DNA from: Gongronella butleri | Lineage: Eukaryota; Mucoromycota; Mucoromycetes; Mucorales; Cunninghamellaceae | Length of the DNA: 64,000 bases | Assembly: GCA_025201375.1 (NCBI GenBank) | Contig: JAIWZP010000020.1 | Span: 248,001 to 312,000 of the forward strand | Direction: 5' to 3' | In this document: positions 21,215 through 34,850 of the stretch, piece by piece | How positions within the stretch are numbered: position 1 is the first letter of the stretch | How the letters are laid out: each line of letters begins with the position of its first letter | The notes under the pieces: generated by a model | What the model was told of the DNA's origin: nothing | The model's input: the letters and a program-made list of their open reading frames with translations, nothing else | Databases searched by the model: none | Position numbers and translations under genes: made by a program

Positions 21215-21492
21215 TACATGCGGGATCCCGCAAATAGATTTGCGACCACCTTCCATTTGTGATGCGGGGCGGTCCAAATTTAGCTTTCACTTTCGACATT
21301 TTCGAGCATTGTGCTGTATGGTGCAAGGCAATCAAGAGGAAGAAGCGGAAATAAAGCAAAAAAAAAAGACTGTAGCAACGGTCACCACCAGGGTCAACAA
21401 AAAAAAAGAATTCTTCAGCTACTGTAAATTTGGACCGCCCCGCATCACAAATGGAAGGTGGTCGCAAATCGATTTGCGGGACCCCGCATGTA
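21215..21492. mobile_element. 278-bp palindromic (foldback/MITE-like) element
   Basis: Two inverted 68-bp arms, 21215-21282 and 21425-21492, match at 66 of 68 positions and flank a 142-nt unrelated spacer. Each arm contains short inner palindromes: gcgggatcccgc in the left arm, cgcaaatcgatttgcg in the right arm. The outer ends read TA-CATGCGGG and CCCGCATG-TA, which would fit a TA target duplication as in Tc1/mariner-type elements. No transposase is encoded. The arms are far better preserved than the surrounding decayed repeats. The non-autonomous transposon origin is inference; the inverted repeat itself is directly visible. Confidence 0.7.
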
Positions 21493-21501
21493 CCGGTAGA
21501 T

Positions 21502-22575
21502 CGAAAGAGACGCATTCGTTCCTCCTTTTCGGATTGTTTGTTCGCCCGATGGATGAACTTTATATGCACGCGCATGCAAAAGTCTGTCAAACGTTGCATT
21601 AATTTTTAATCGCAATTTTCTCGACAACTGGAAATACGTACAATCAATGATGTGGCTTTTTTTAGCACGTCAGAAGCAGCTGCTAAATCTCTGTCGAATG
21701 AGATCAGTTTCACCGCGATCCGATCAAAACTAACGGAGAAAACAGCTTTTTGCAATAATTTCTGTCATGACCATTTGCTCGTGAACGGCCTAGTCAACCC
21801 CCAATTTTTATTTCAGATTTACCAGCAAACAGGGGGGCAAAGCACCTAATGGGATGACTTGCGACGCGCTACCTAGGGTTTGAACTTTTTGCATCGGTCA
21901 TTTCACCAGGCTGCAGCCCACTCATCAGCGCACGAAAATATGCAAAATATGCAAAATAAAAAAGGACTCACAATAAAAAAAATCCATGCAATTTACGCAC
22001 CTTAATTTGGAAGTGTCAAACCTTAAATTTTTGCAAAAAAAAATCTTGCCCAAAGTAAGCACTTTTTCTCAGTCGATCGCCGTTCATGCGTCACTCTTTG
22101 GGCTTTTTATTCTTACGTTGGGGCGATCTGCCATTTTGTGTGCCAATAGAAAATTGTCGGAGTTACCTGTTTGGGATGCTTTGATCACTCGGAGTTTGAA
22201 TTTGCCCGTGTTTGGGATTTACAGGTGTGACCCCTGAATTTTTAAAAAGTGGTCGTAGAGCTTTATTTGGTGTTTTAAACTTTTTTATTGCAAATTTCAC
22301 GTTGGATGCGATGCGGCTATTTTTGAGCGGGACCAACCAAGCAGATGGTGAGAAGAATGCAAAATAAAAAAACATGAGGTTATTTATTGAAATCTGCGGG
22401 CTGAAAAAAACTAGCGGACCCATCCAGCGTACAGGCGTTAGTTCGTGTCGTGACGGGTGACGCAAGCACGCAACTTTCATCTGCGGGCAGGCAGGCTGTA
22501 ATTTTTTTTCTGGAGGCACAACAAGCAAGGCAAATTCCGGAAAACGATTTTTTTTCGTTTTCCAAGGGCACATGA
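21502..22575 (+). repeat. Dispersed repeat A, copy 1 (~1.07 kb)
   Basis: Aligns in the same orientation with 40974-42045. Best-preserved blocks are ccatgcaatttacgcacctt and the following aatttggaagtgtcaaacct (identical for about 44 nt), cttgcccaaagtaagcac, gacgttggggcgatc-type, gccattttgtgtgccaatag, gtgtgacccctgaattttt and gtggtcgtag. The copies carry many indels and substitutions. No open frame is conserved between them, so this is a decayed transposon or non-coding repeat of unknown class. The palindromic element at 21215-21492 abuts its left edge. Confidence 0.8.
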
Positions 22576-22809
22576 GGGATGGACAAGTCCCTAGAGCACG
22601 GCTACAGTACAGTAGAGCATTTCAAACATGAGTTGAAAGCTTGTTTGGAAAAAATCTTGGCCTGAAGCAAGTTCAGAAACTTGACAGCGACCTCATACTT
22701 GTTTGAATTTATTTTGTAAGGATGAGGATTGCCTGAAAAAGTGGCAGCAGCAAAAAAAAAAAATTCTTGAAGATACTTGTATGCGAAAATTTTGCCATTT
22801 TTTTTAGAA

Positions 22810-22898
22810 GTTATGATTAGTTCAGTGGGTTAACACGTTGGATTGCTTGGTGGTATTTTGATTGACTAGAGTTCGACTCTGGTCATGTGATTTTTTTT
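22810..22898 (+). other. tRNA-like sequence (possible tRNA relic or SINE head)
   Basis: An A-box-like tagttcagtgggttaacac (22818-22836) and a B-box-like agttcgactct (22870-22880) are spaced about as in a tRNA gene. A run of T (22891-22898), which is a Pol III terminator, follows. Five of seven acceptor-stem pairs form between gttatga and tcatgtg. The anticodon arm does not fold properly and the T-stem is mostly mismatched in the standard register, so it is not a functional tRNA. It may be a tRNA pseudogene or the Pol III promoter of a SINE. Confidence 0.35.
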
Positions 22899-23234
22899 GG
22901 TCCAATTTTTTTTTTGAGGATTTAGGCATTTTCAAGCTTTCAAACAAGCCTTTTCATTCAAGCTACTTATGATATCTTGATAGCTTCAAGTTTGACATGA
23001 CATCTTGAAGCATGATTTGTCCTTTTTGGGAAATTTTATATCTACCGGTAGATCAGCTTGAGTGATCAGTTATTAATGTGACAGTGTAGCAAACTTTTCT
23101 AGTTTTCTTTTTGTTTTATTTTTATTTTGTCGTAAAACCCATAAAATATACAAGCGACGTTCTAAGAGAGCAGGGGAGTGGGATAAAAGAAAGGACGGGA
23201 AAGCAAATACAGTAAAAAAAGTGGGGAGGGTGAT
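22899..23234. other. 3' flank of aspartate aminotransferase gene
   Basis: AT-rich region downstream of the minus-strand aminotransferase stop. Contains a perfect palindrome atctaccggtagat (about 23040-23053) and several ttcaagct/agcttgaa words. No gene is seen. Confidence 0.4.
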
Positions 23235-24915
23235 CTAGTCCTTGGTGACGTTGTGGATGGCCTCGGCAAGGTACTTGACGTTGCTGGAGGCGACACCAGC
23301 CATGGAGATGCGACCGTCGTTGGTGAGGTAGACGTGCCAGTCGGACTTGATCTTGCCAACCTGCTCAGGGGTCATGCCGGAGAAGCAGAACATGCCGATT
23401 TGGTTGGTGATGTGCTCCCAGTTCTTCTTGGAGCCAAAGTCGACCTCGAGGTGGTTGCGGAGCTTGGTGCGCATGGTGATGATGCGGTCGGCCATGAGCT
23501 TGACCTCGTCGAGCCACTGCTGCTTGAGCTCGGGGGTGTTGAGGACGGTGTTGACGAGGCGCGCACCGTGGATGGGAGGGTTGGAGTACATGGGGCGGAT
23601 GAGGATCTTGAGCTGCGACTCGACACGGGCCTTTTCGTCGGCATCCGCGCACACGAGCGACAGGGCGCCGGCACGCTCACCGTACAGACCCATGTTCTTG
23701 GCAAACGACTGCGAAAGCACGATCTGGTGGCCCTCACCCACAAACTTGCGCACGGCATAGGCGTCCTTGTTGCAGTCGCCCGAGGCAAAGCCCTGGTAAG
23801 CCATGTCAAAGAAGGGGAAGTGGCCCTGGTCCTTGACAACCTGCGAAATCTGGTCCCATTGCTCCTTGGTGGGATCCACACCCGTGGGGTTGTGCGCGCA
23901 CGCGTGCAACAAGACGATCGAGTTCTTGGGCGCGTTCTACAAGATTTTTTTAAAAAAAAAAGGTAAAGGGTGAGTCACATTGACGCGAAATTGAGGCGGG
24001 GGCATGACAGCATCGCGTCGCGCCACTTTTTTTTTTTTTTACCTTGATGTCCTCCAACATGGCTTCAATGTTCAAGCCATTGGTGCTCTTGTCAAAGTAG
24101 CCATACTTTTCCACCTTGAGGCCCGCACGGGAGAAGATGGCATTGTGGTTGCCCCAGGTGGGGTTGGGCACATAGATGTTCTTGGCGTGAGGATAAAAGT
24201 CCTTGAAAAAGTTGGCAGCAATGTTCAAGGCACCGGTGCCGGAGATCGATTGAGTGATGGCCAGCTATTTTTCACACGCCATCAAAAAAGGGAGGTCAGG
24301 GCAAGCGCTCTTTTTGTCATCGGCATGGCTTCACATGATAATCTTTTGTGTTCCGAACCAAAAAAAAAAAATCACACCACGCCCGCTCCAATTGTTCACG
24401 CATTGACTTACGTTGGCAAGGGCCGAGCTGTCATCGCCATAGGCGAGCTTGGCAGCCTCCTTGGTAAAATCGGGCACACCGGTGATGCCAGCGTATTCCT
24501 TGTCAAGGCCCTGTTCCAAAAGGATGGCTTCGGCCTATAAAAGGAAGATCGTGAGTCACCAATTGCGTTTACCAAATCTGAATTTTGCACTCTTATTTTT
24601 TTCTTCTGTCTGTCCCAATTACCTTCTTGACACACTCCAACACGTAGGGCTTGCCGCTGTCGTCACGGTAAGCACCGACACCCAAGTTCATCTTGCGAGG
24701 GTCCTGGTCGCGCTTGAAGGCTTCGGTCACGCCCAAGATGGCGTCGGGGGGACCTGTGAAAAGATAAAAACGCGGGGTGTTACGAGAAAAACAGAACCTT
24801 TTTCGCCCGCTTTTGGAGGTGTACCTTGGGGAACGGAGCTCCAGGTGGAAACAAAGGCGCGCGAGGCCAGGCGAGAAGGCTGCGACGCGGCGGCACGGGC
24901 AATAGTGGACAACAT
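23235..24915 (-). CDS. AAT1: Aspartate aminotransferase, mitochondrial
   Basis: PLP enzyme interconverting aspartate + 2-oxoglutarate and oxaloacetate + glutamate; part of the malate-aspartate shuttle. Five exons: 24915-24825, 24753-24623, 24534-24412, 24264-24043, 23936-23235; 422 aa. Residues 1-30 ([20 protein letters not shown]) form a basic, acid-free mitochondrial presequence. The class-I aminotransferase core starts [16 protein letters not shown]. Visible signatures are [42 protein letters not shown] and HACAHNPTG. The PLP-binding lysine is K269 in [32 protein letters not shown] and [10 protein letters not shown] near the C-terminus carry substrate-binding residues. All catalytic regions look intact. 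The call is very secure; mitochondrial location rests on the presequence and the mitochondrial-type length. Confidence 0.96.
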
Positions 24916-25445
24916 CCTTGATAAAGAGGAGAGAAAAAGAGAGAGGTTGGAGGAGGAGGTATGAAAAAGAAAAAGGGAAAAAGAAAAAAAAAGAAAAAAA
25001 AATGGGGTGCCCTTTATTGTGTTTCGTCGGAAGAGAGGATCTTCCCCACTGCCTGCCATTGGCTGGCCTTTTTGCCGACTGTGGAGAACGGGGCAATTGG
25101 CCTCCGAGGAACAAACGTTTTTTTTTTCCTTGTTTTTTTTTTTTTTTTTATTACGGTGTCACGCCAATGGAGTCGGAATAAGTCTAATGCTGTCGAAAGT
25201 GCCCTGAAATTTCATACCCGTGTGAAGGCAATTTGCATGCAAATGAGGGGTTTGGCTATGGGATGATCAAAGATGAATATACCAATGGTGACCCATTGGG
25301 CCATTGGCAAGCTTTTGCTGCCGGACTGGCGCGGCGGCGCATTCAAATCCCGCGTGTCGCTGTGCCACGCCCCAATTTTTTTTCCATTGTTTGACGAGCG
25401 CGTTTTGCTTTCTCTTTCGCTTTTCTTTTTAACGACGACACGGCC
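24916..25445. promoter_or_regulatory. Divergent promoter of AAT1 and DNA ligase I
   Basis: A 530-bp gap between two divergent starts. It contains ccattgg/ccaat motifs near 25057, 25098, 25167, 25271, 25287 and 25297, an unusually high density of possible HAP-complex sites. Several homopolymer runs are present. The 3' part before the ligase ATG is T/C-rich. Confidence 0.45.
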
Positions 25446-28400
25446 ATGAAGGAACAAAAAGGACTCAGGTGCGTCGTTTTGCACTTTTTATTTCAAAGGG
25501 TGCTCACACTGTGTTTTTTATAGCTTTTTCTTTAGTGGCGAGGCCAAAAAGCAAGCTGGTACGATCTATTTGTGCTTGTTATTGTGCCTTTTGTTACTCA
25601 CGCTCTTACTCATGTGTTTTAGAGAAGAAACGCGCGCGTCAGGAAAGCCCGAGCGATGACGACGAGGCCATTTCATTAAAAAAGCGGTCAAAGAAACAGC
25701 TAATCATTGCTGACGACGACGACGACGACGAGGAGCAAGCACCCGGCGCGCCTATGCAAGGCGTGGAGCCCAGCCAGCCCAAGGAAAAGGCCCTAGCCGC
25801 GCCCAGCACCAGCAAAAGCACTGACACAGCCAAAGCGAGCATAGAAATGGCCGATGACAAAGTGAACGCCGATGCAGCCAAGGCAGAGGCCGACCAAAAG
25901 TTCGACGAGGAGATTGAGCAGGCGAAGCGCGAAGAGGAGGAGCAGGCCCAGGAAGACGCGTTTGAAAAAGAAGAAGTCAAAGCTTTGTAAGGGCCAAAAT
26001 TGGCATTAAAATCACACAAAAGCTCATTTCTTTCTTTTTCTTCAGGACTGAGATGTCACTCGTCCATGACCAGCTGCCTGCATCCAAGACGTGGAAGGAA
26101 GGCACTCCGTAAGCTCTAATGGCAAAGCGTTGTGGCGGCGTGCTCACCAATTTTTTTTATGTTAGTGTTCCTTATGCATTGCTGTGTCAGATGTTTGAAA
26201 AGTGCGAGGCGACCACCAAGCGCCTGGAAATCACCGAATATGTTGTCCAGTTGTTCATCCAAGTGATGAAGCGCTCGCCAGACGAGCTGCTGACCATTCT
26301 GTACATGTGCATCAACAAGGTAAAGAAAAAAAACGCGAAAATACGCGACGCGACTTGAACATGGTTGATTGATGCGCCCCCCTTTTTTTAATTGCAGCTG
26401 TGCCCTGACTATGAAGGTCTGGAGCTGGGCATTGGTGAATCACTGCTGATGAAGGCCATTGCCAATTCCACCGGCCGCACCATGGCATTGATCAAGTCCG
26501 ACTATGTGCAAACCGGTGATCTCGGCACCGTTGCCAAGGAAAGCAAAGGCTCCCAGCGCACACTCTTCAAGCCCAAGCCATTGACTTGCCCCCAGGTGTT
26601 CAAGACACTCAAGGAGATTGCACAGCTCACTGGTCAATCCGTAGGTGGCTTGCAAAAGAAGAATGAGCGAGAAAAAAAAAAAAAGGAGAAAGCAGGACTC
26701 AATTCCTTTTTTTTTTTTTTATCTAGTCACAAAACAAAAAAGTGTCCAAGATCCAGGGTCTGCTCGTTGCGTGCCAGGAGAGCGAGGCCAAGTACCTGAT
26801 CCGCCAATTGGAAGGCAAGTTGCGTATTGGTCTGGCCGCACAGACCGTACTCTCTGCCCTGGCACAGGCGGCCATCATGAGCAAGCCTGGTAAGAATATC
26901 AATGCATCAAAAACACGCCCATCTCATCCACCGTGGTAGAATTCAAAAAGTGGAGCAAGGACAAAAAGGAAGAACAGCTGATAAAGGCGGCCGAGACACT
27001 GAAATCCGTCTACAAGTAAGGATCCCGCCGTCCCGCCATTGTCAAATCACTCATTTTTATACTTTTTTTTTTTTTAAAGCCAATTACCAAGCTACGACAT
27101 GATTGTGCCCAATCTGCTGAAATACCCCCTGGACGAGCTGGCGTCAAAGTGCACGATGCGCCCCGGCATCCCATTGAAGCCCATGCTTGCCCATCCCACC
27201 AAGTCACTGCCCGAAATCCTCGATCGCTTCCAGGACCAGTCCTTTACGTGTGAATTTAAATACGACGGCGAGCGCGCACAGGTAAAAAACACGCTTTTTC
27301 ATTTGTTTTCCCCATTTGGCAGACATTGACACGCAAATTCGTAGATCCACCGACTCGAGGACGGCACCATTGCCGTCTACAGTCGCAATTCCGAAAACAT
27401 GTCCGTGCGTTACCCAGAAATTGCCTCCAAGATTAACAATGTAACGCAAAAGAGTGAGAAAAGAGGAATTAGGCGTGACATGCGTCGCGCGAGGTATCCT
27501 GACGCGACACAACATGGTCCAAAAGACGACGACTCATCGCTGTTTTTTATTTATTTTGTTCACGCAGTGGGTGGGCGACAACACGCAAACTTTTATCCTC
27601 GATTGTGAAGCTGTCGCTTGGGATCGCGTCAAGGGGTGCATTTTGCCGTTCCAAATCCTCAGCACACGCAAGCGCAAGGATGTCAAGGAGGAGGAAATCA
27701 CGGTGCAGGTGGCCATGTTTGCTTTTGACTGTCTGTATCTCAATGGCAAGGTAAAAAAAAAAAAAAAATAAAAATAAAAAAAAAATGAAAAAAGAACGTC
27801 GCTCACGCTGTTTTTTTTTCGCGTTTTAGAGCCTCCTCCAAGAGCCGCTCAGCAAGCGGCGGCAGCTTCTCAGAGAGTCATTCAAGGAGACGCCCAACGA
27901 ATTTTACTTTGCGCAGCACATGGACTCGAAGAACATTGACGACATTCAGACGTTCCTGGATGTGTCCATTCACAGCAATTGCGAGGGTTTGATGGTCAAA
28001 TCTTACGAGGGCCCGTCGTCAACGTACGAGCCGTCCAAGCGTTCGCGCAATTGGCTCAAGGTCAAGAAGGATTACTTGGGCGGCGCGGGTGACACGGTTG
28101 ATTTGGTGATTCTTGGCGCCGATTTCGGCAAGGGCAAGCGTACATCTGTCTATGGCGCGTTCTTGCTCGCGTGCTACGATGAGAGCTCCGAAATGTACCA
28201 GACTATCTGCAAGATCGGCACGGGCTTCTCGGAAGAATTGCTTCAGACCATCTACGACAAGTTAAAGGACCATGTGATCAGCGAGCCACGCTCCTTTTAC
28301 TGCCATGGCGAAGGCAGCAATGCCGTCGATGTCTGGTTCGATCCCGCCGTCATGCTCGAGGTCCAATTCGCCGATTTGTCCATCAGCCCGCGCTACATGG

Positions 28401-28633
28401 CCGGCGTCGGCATCATCGATCCCGCAAAGGGCATCTCCCTCCGCTTCCCGCGCTGCCTGCGCATCCGCGAGGACAAGGGCATGGAGGACGCAACAAGCAG
28501 CGAACAGGTAAAAACTTTAATAGAGAGAAATCGCAGCCAATTCTCATTTTTCGTCTTTCTTTTTTTTTTTTTTCTTTTCGCGCAGATTGTGAGCTTTTAC
28601 GAGGCCCAGGGCAATCATAGCAACCCGATCTAA
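25446..28633 (+). CDS. CDC9: DNA ligase I (ATP-dependent)
   Basis: Seals Okazaki-fragment and repair nicks in the nucleus. Thirteen exons: 25446-25468, 25524-25558, 25623-25986, 26046-26108, 26166-26319, 26398-26640, 26727-26889, 26940-27015, 27080-27281, 27345-27440, 27568-27750, 27830-28507, 28586-28633; 775 aa. Joining the first two tiny exons gives [18 protein letters not shown]. Its QKGLSFFF is a perfect PCNA-interacting (PIP) box, which supports this start. An acidic/basic low-complexity linker follows. The DNA-binding domain starts near [17 protein letters not shown]. The nucleotidyltransferase motif KYDGERAQ has the adenylated lysine K434. Further motifs are [34 protein letters not shown] and the OB-fold end [16 protein letters not shown]. 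No mitochondrial presequence is seen at this start. The C-terminus [14 protein letters not shown] is typical of the family. The call is very secure. Confidence 0.95.
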
Positions 28634-28767
28634 AAGGCTTACTCTCAATGCAAAATACAAAATAAAACTCCGCCCCGCGCTCCATTTTATTCTCATGATC
28701 ACGTCGGCCCCTTTTGTTTCGCCTTCTTTTTTTCGCTTTTTATCAGTTTTTCTTGTTTCTGTCCTTC

Positions 28768-31139
<2,372 letters not shown>

Positions 31140-31270
31140 AAAAATTGGGATTAGACGGCGGAATGCGCGTTTGCTTTATTTAAATCATTATCGAGGGGGC
31201 AACAAGGGGGGTCCGCGCGAGGTGTTTTTAAATGTGCCTGTCGAGGTGGGTGTCGTGGAATGGAGGAGGT

Positions 31271-31665
31271 TCACTTGGTGCAGATGAAGCCGGATGCGGA
31301 GAACGTGGGGTTGTAATTGTCATTGTCGGGCAAATTCGCGTGCACATTGTACCCGTGGCTCATCATGAAGCGCCGCACCTCGCCCTTGTCCAATCGTACC
31401 GTCGTCGCCTCGCGTCGTGGGTCCTGGTCATTGTGTGCACATAAAATCGCCATCTAAAAGCCCAAATTTCCCCAAATTCACGCGTGTGAGCTACCTGTTG
31501 GCTGCACTTGTTTGCAACTTGTGTACTTACGCCGTGGTTGTCGTCGTCAATAGTAAAGTGGTGGGCCCCCGACTGGTGGTCCAAGACAAAACGCGCTAGG
31601 CGTTCGTAACTCTGTCCGTCTTGAGGTGTGCTAGTGTTGGACGTTTGGTTCATAAGACCGGGCAT
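31271..31665 (-). CDS. Small conserved-looking protein, 105 aa, unknown
   Basis: Two exons, 31665-31531 and 31453-31271, joined in phase 0 by a clean GTAAGT...TTTTAG intron. The product starts MPGLMNQTSNTSTPQDGQSY and continues with ERLARFVLDHQSGAHHFTID, then DDDNHGMAILCAHNDQDPRR, ending in PTFSASGFICTK. Two ATGs (codons 1 and 5) could start it. It has no signal peptide, membrane helix or known motif. Its coding nature is supported by the in-frame splice and normal codon use. A short gap (131 bp) separates it tail-to-tail from ATG16. Family not recognised. Confidence 0.6.
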
Positions 31666-32115
31666 CGTGAGAACAGAAAAAAAAAAGACGAAAAAGAAGC
31701 GTAAAAAAGCCATTGCTTCGCCTCCTCGGCTTTTCTCTCTTTTTTTTTTTCCCAGCCCACGAGCTATCTTTTTTAGGCGACAACGCCGCAAAAAAAAATC
31801 TGAAACACCGGGGCTCCCGACGCCCGCTGCCCATTGGAGAGCCAACCAGCGCCACGTGTCTTGGCGCTGGACGAAAAAAAATATTCGGAAAACGCGTCGC
31901 CTCCGGCCCACTTGCATTTTATGCGTCATTCTCTCTCTTTTTTTCCGCCCGCCAGGCTCCGCAATGCACATTTGTCAAAAACAGAGCAATGGCCGACACG
32001 CGCGCCAAGTGTCGCGTGTGTGTGCTGTATTGAATCCCCAAAGGCACCCCGATGTGTCTGCACACGTGAAGAATTGTAGAGCTTTTTTCTTTATGATGGT
32101 GACACAGAGCGGCAC
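31666..32115. other. Intergenic between 105-aa gene and enoyl-CoA hydratase
   Basis: Upstream of the 105-aa gene and downstream of the enoyl-CoA hydratase, both minus strand. Contains cattgg near 31830 (inverse CCAAT) and long T/A runs. No coding exon is supported. Confidence 0.45.
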
Positions 32116-33349
32116 TCAATGACCTTGGTATACGGGTTTGCGCTTCTCTTTGAAGGCCTGCAGACCTTCCAGTCTATCCTTGGTATGGATCACCTGTCCA
32201 TAGTAAGATTGCTCGACCTCCAAGCCGGAATCCCTACGAAAAAAAAGCAAAAAATGAGCAACATTGGCCAAGACGCGTCTTTTTTTTTTCCTTTTACATG
32301 TCGAGATGAGCACCACGATCAATGGCGAGCTTCGCAAGACGGACGCCAATGGGTCCGTTGGGCAAGATTTTCTCACCAATGGCCAATGCCTTCTCAAGCG
32401 CGGAGCCTTCCTCCAGTGCATAATTGACAACGCCGTAATCCAGGGCCTGCTTGCCATTCAGCACCTCCGCCGTGTAAATCAGCTCCTTGGCCTTGGACGT
32501 GCCGATCAACCGAGGCAGACGTTGCGTGCCACCAGCGCTAAATGGAAGAATAACACAGAAAATACCGTCAATTGATGCTCTTTTTTTGATTTTTTTTTCT
32601 GGCATTATAGCCGTGTCGTCCTTTCCACTAGTGCTTACCCTGGGATGATGGCAAGTCGCGTCTCCACGAGACCCAGCTTGGCTTGGGGCCCGGCAACGCG
32701 CATGTCACACGCAAGGGCCATTTCCAAGCCGCCACCCACCGCGGTGCCATCCAGAGCAGCAATCGTCGGCACAGGCAGAGTCTGAACAGAAAAAGAAGCC
32801 AAAACGAGTCAATTTTGTTGCCGTTCGACGCCACGCAGACGCGCTCTCATACATGCGACCGCGACGAAAAGACAAGTTTTTACCTCCAATTCGCGGAATG
32901 CCTGGCGCAAATTGTACAAAAACTCAGACACCTGGCGAGGCGACATGTTGATACGCTCCTTGAGATCCGCGCCTGCACAAAAGACACCGGGCACCTGGCT
33001 TTGAATAACAAGCACGCGCGTTTCGCTGTAAAAAATTTAAAAAAAGAGACGAATCAGCACCCATGTCGCCATCCAATAGCTCCCCCCTTAGTGCCTCTTC
33101 ATCTTACTTTGAGAAACGAACTTCCTGTAGAGCGTCACGGATTTCATGGACGAGCTTGACCGATAGAGCATTGCGCGTTGCTGGGCGGTTCAGGTTCAAC
33201 ACACTGATACCCGCGTGCGCGCCTTGGAGATGCTCCAGGTAGGCTTCCTTAGCGCCCCCAGCGGCAGCGGCGGCCTGTGTATTCAACGACCGGCACGCAG
33301 AATTGAGCTGGAAAGCAGAACGCGGCAAAACAAGGCGAGAGGCAAGCAT
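32116..33349 (-). CDS. Mitochondrial enoyl-CoA hydratase, AUH/methylglutaconyl-CoA type
   Basis: Crotonase-fold enzyme hydrating an enoyl-CoA, probably in leucine or fatty-acid catabolism in the mitochondrion. Five exons: 33349-33108, 33025-32884, 32781-32639, 32537-32298, 32233-32116; 294 aa. Residues 1-30 ([20 protein letters not shown]) form a basic presequence. The first oxyanion-hole region is [15 protein letters not shown]. The second is [21 protein letters not shown] catalytic glutamate lies in [20 protein letters not shown]. The C-terminal [16 protein letters not shown] is typical of crotonases. The sequence context ([21 protein letters not shown]) is closest to AUH/ECHDC2 from memory of these families. 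Exact substrate (3-methylglutaconyl-CoA or short-chain enoyl-CoA) cannot be fixed here. All exon joins keep frame. Confidence 0.9.
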
Positions 33350-34429
33350 AATACAAAGGCAAAAAAGAAAAGAGTGGCAAAAGTGAAAGGTGTCAGAAAG
33401 AGAAGCGAGAAAAGGACCCCGTGGGAAATCACCGCTTTTTGAATTTTGGTGTGGGGTTCGGGTTTCGAAAAACCTGCCTAATTTGTGTGCCGCATTGACC
33501 GCGGATCGCGACGTGCCTGTCAATTGCACTTTTTTCTTCATATAATTTGCTAATAAAACGAATCATTTCACATCAGTTCGCCAAAAGAACACTCAAAGCA
33601 TCCCCGTTTTATTGCTCGTATTACAAATAAAAAAAACAACCATATAATAATGCTGTGAAAAAAGGTCAAAATGCAATAATATTCATCTGCCGCCGCATTG
33701 ATCGCCATTTTTTCTTGGGCAGATTGCGATGCTAGAGGAGCAGACCATATGTAGTGATCGTGGTCTCTCAAAGTTCAAAAATAGTGAGGAAACATAAGAA
33801 AAAATTAAATTCCCATCAACAATTGGCGATTGCAGGTGTTGCAGCGAGTCGATCTCGAACAAACATTGGCATTGTGCATTCTTTGCGCCAAGCGACCACG
33901 GGGTTAAACCTGAACCCATGAAAGTGAGTAAATCAGGAGGAGATCTATAAAAGGCTGTTTTTATCATTTCATTAGCCAGTCACCGGCCTAAATATGCACC
34001 GCAGCGCCCTGAAACACATCACGACGTGTAACGGTCAGTAAGAAACCCGAGAATGATGTAAGTCGCTACGGCCACAAGCCATTGGGAACACGCCACATGC
34101 AAATCAAAATTTAGTCGTGTCGGGCCATCCAAGAAAAAAATTGAAAAATGGATTCTCAGAATTGCACCAAACTTGCACATCAGGTTAAGGGAAGGGCGAA
34201 ACCGCGGAAAATGCGAAACACGAGCGAGATTCATCTACTCGTTGACGAGCAATGGTCAATTTTAGATTTAATTTCAATGGCGAATTGCACAGGAAAAACG
34301 CGCCCGCGGTGTCGCGCCGACGCGTCTATAAGCAAGTTAGGTCCGAGACGCATTGATTTAATAAGCACCAGACACGCATACCACGGTGCTTGACGCGGTT
34401 TTTCGAGCGTCGAATAGCACTATTAAAAA
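33350..34429. other. Gene-free region with an orphan TATA box
   Basis: No coding exon is supported. A TATA box (ctataaaaggctg, about 33946-33958, plus strand) has no gene behind it. The surrounding sequence (33680-34320) has the low-GC, repeat-derived look of the other gene-free islands, with scattered short frames that lack a protein signature. Confidence 0.4.
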
Positions 34430-34850
34430 TGACCCGTGTTTTTTTTCGCTTCAATATCATCTGGAATTCATGATCATCAGCATCCATGTAAGCAGCAAGA
34501 TGTGCTCTTTCCAGTGATATGACTTTCAAGACGCTGCGGCCAAACCTCGTTGAGTTTGCTCTTGAATGAAAAATCAAAGCTTTTTCCGTTTTACGCGACA
34601 ACCAGCCCCTGGGCCTCAAGGTTTTAGTGCATTTTTGTCGGTTACGAAGGTGAGTTTATGTTTTGAGTGAATGGCGCGGCGATCTGAAGACTTTGATTTC
34701 ATCATTTTCAAGTCAGCGACTGTATCCCAGGGAAAATTCGTCATTTTCGAAAATCGTGATTACGAGCCATCCAGTGGCCTCAGTGCTGCAAAGATGGGCT
34801 CATTCGGAAGAGAAAAAAGTCAACTTGTCCGTTTCAATGAGTTAATTTTA
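34430..34850 (-). repeat. Dispersed repeat B, inverted copy
   Basis: The reverse complement aligns with 49200-49640. Landmarks are gaaagagcac followed by acatggatgctgatgatca (reverse complement of about 34476-34525) against gaaagagcacggtctattga and tacatggatatggatgatca. A second landmark is atggcgcggcgatctgaaga with tcatttc..ttttcaagtc and tcattttcgaaaat. Copies diverge at roughly every fifth position by eye. No complete transposon gene is visible. Confidence 0.7.

Noticed and set aside
23253..23966. 237-codon plus-strand frame
   Set aside because: Antisense shadow of the aspartate aminotransferase exon with biased third positions.
33946..33958. TATA box ctataaaagg in the 33-35 kb island
   Set aside because: No gene or structured RNA follows; probably chance or repeat-derived, so no feature was made.
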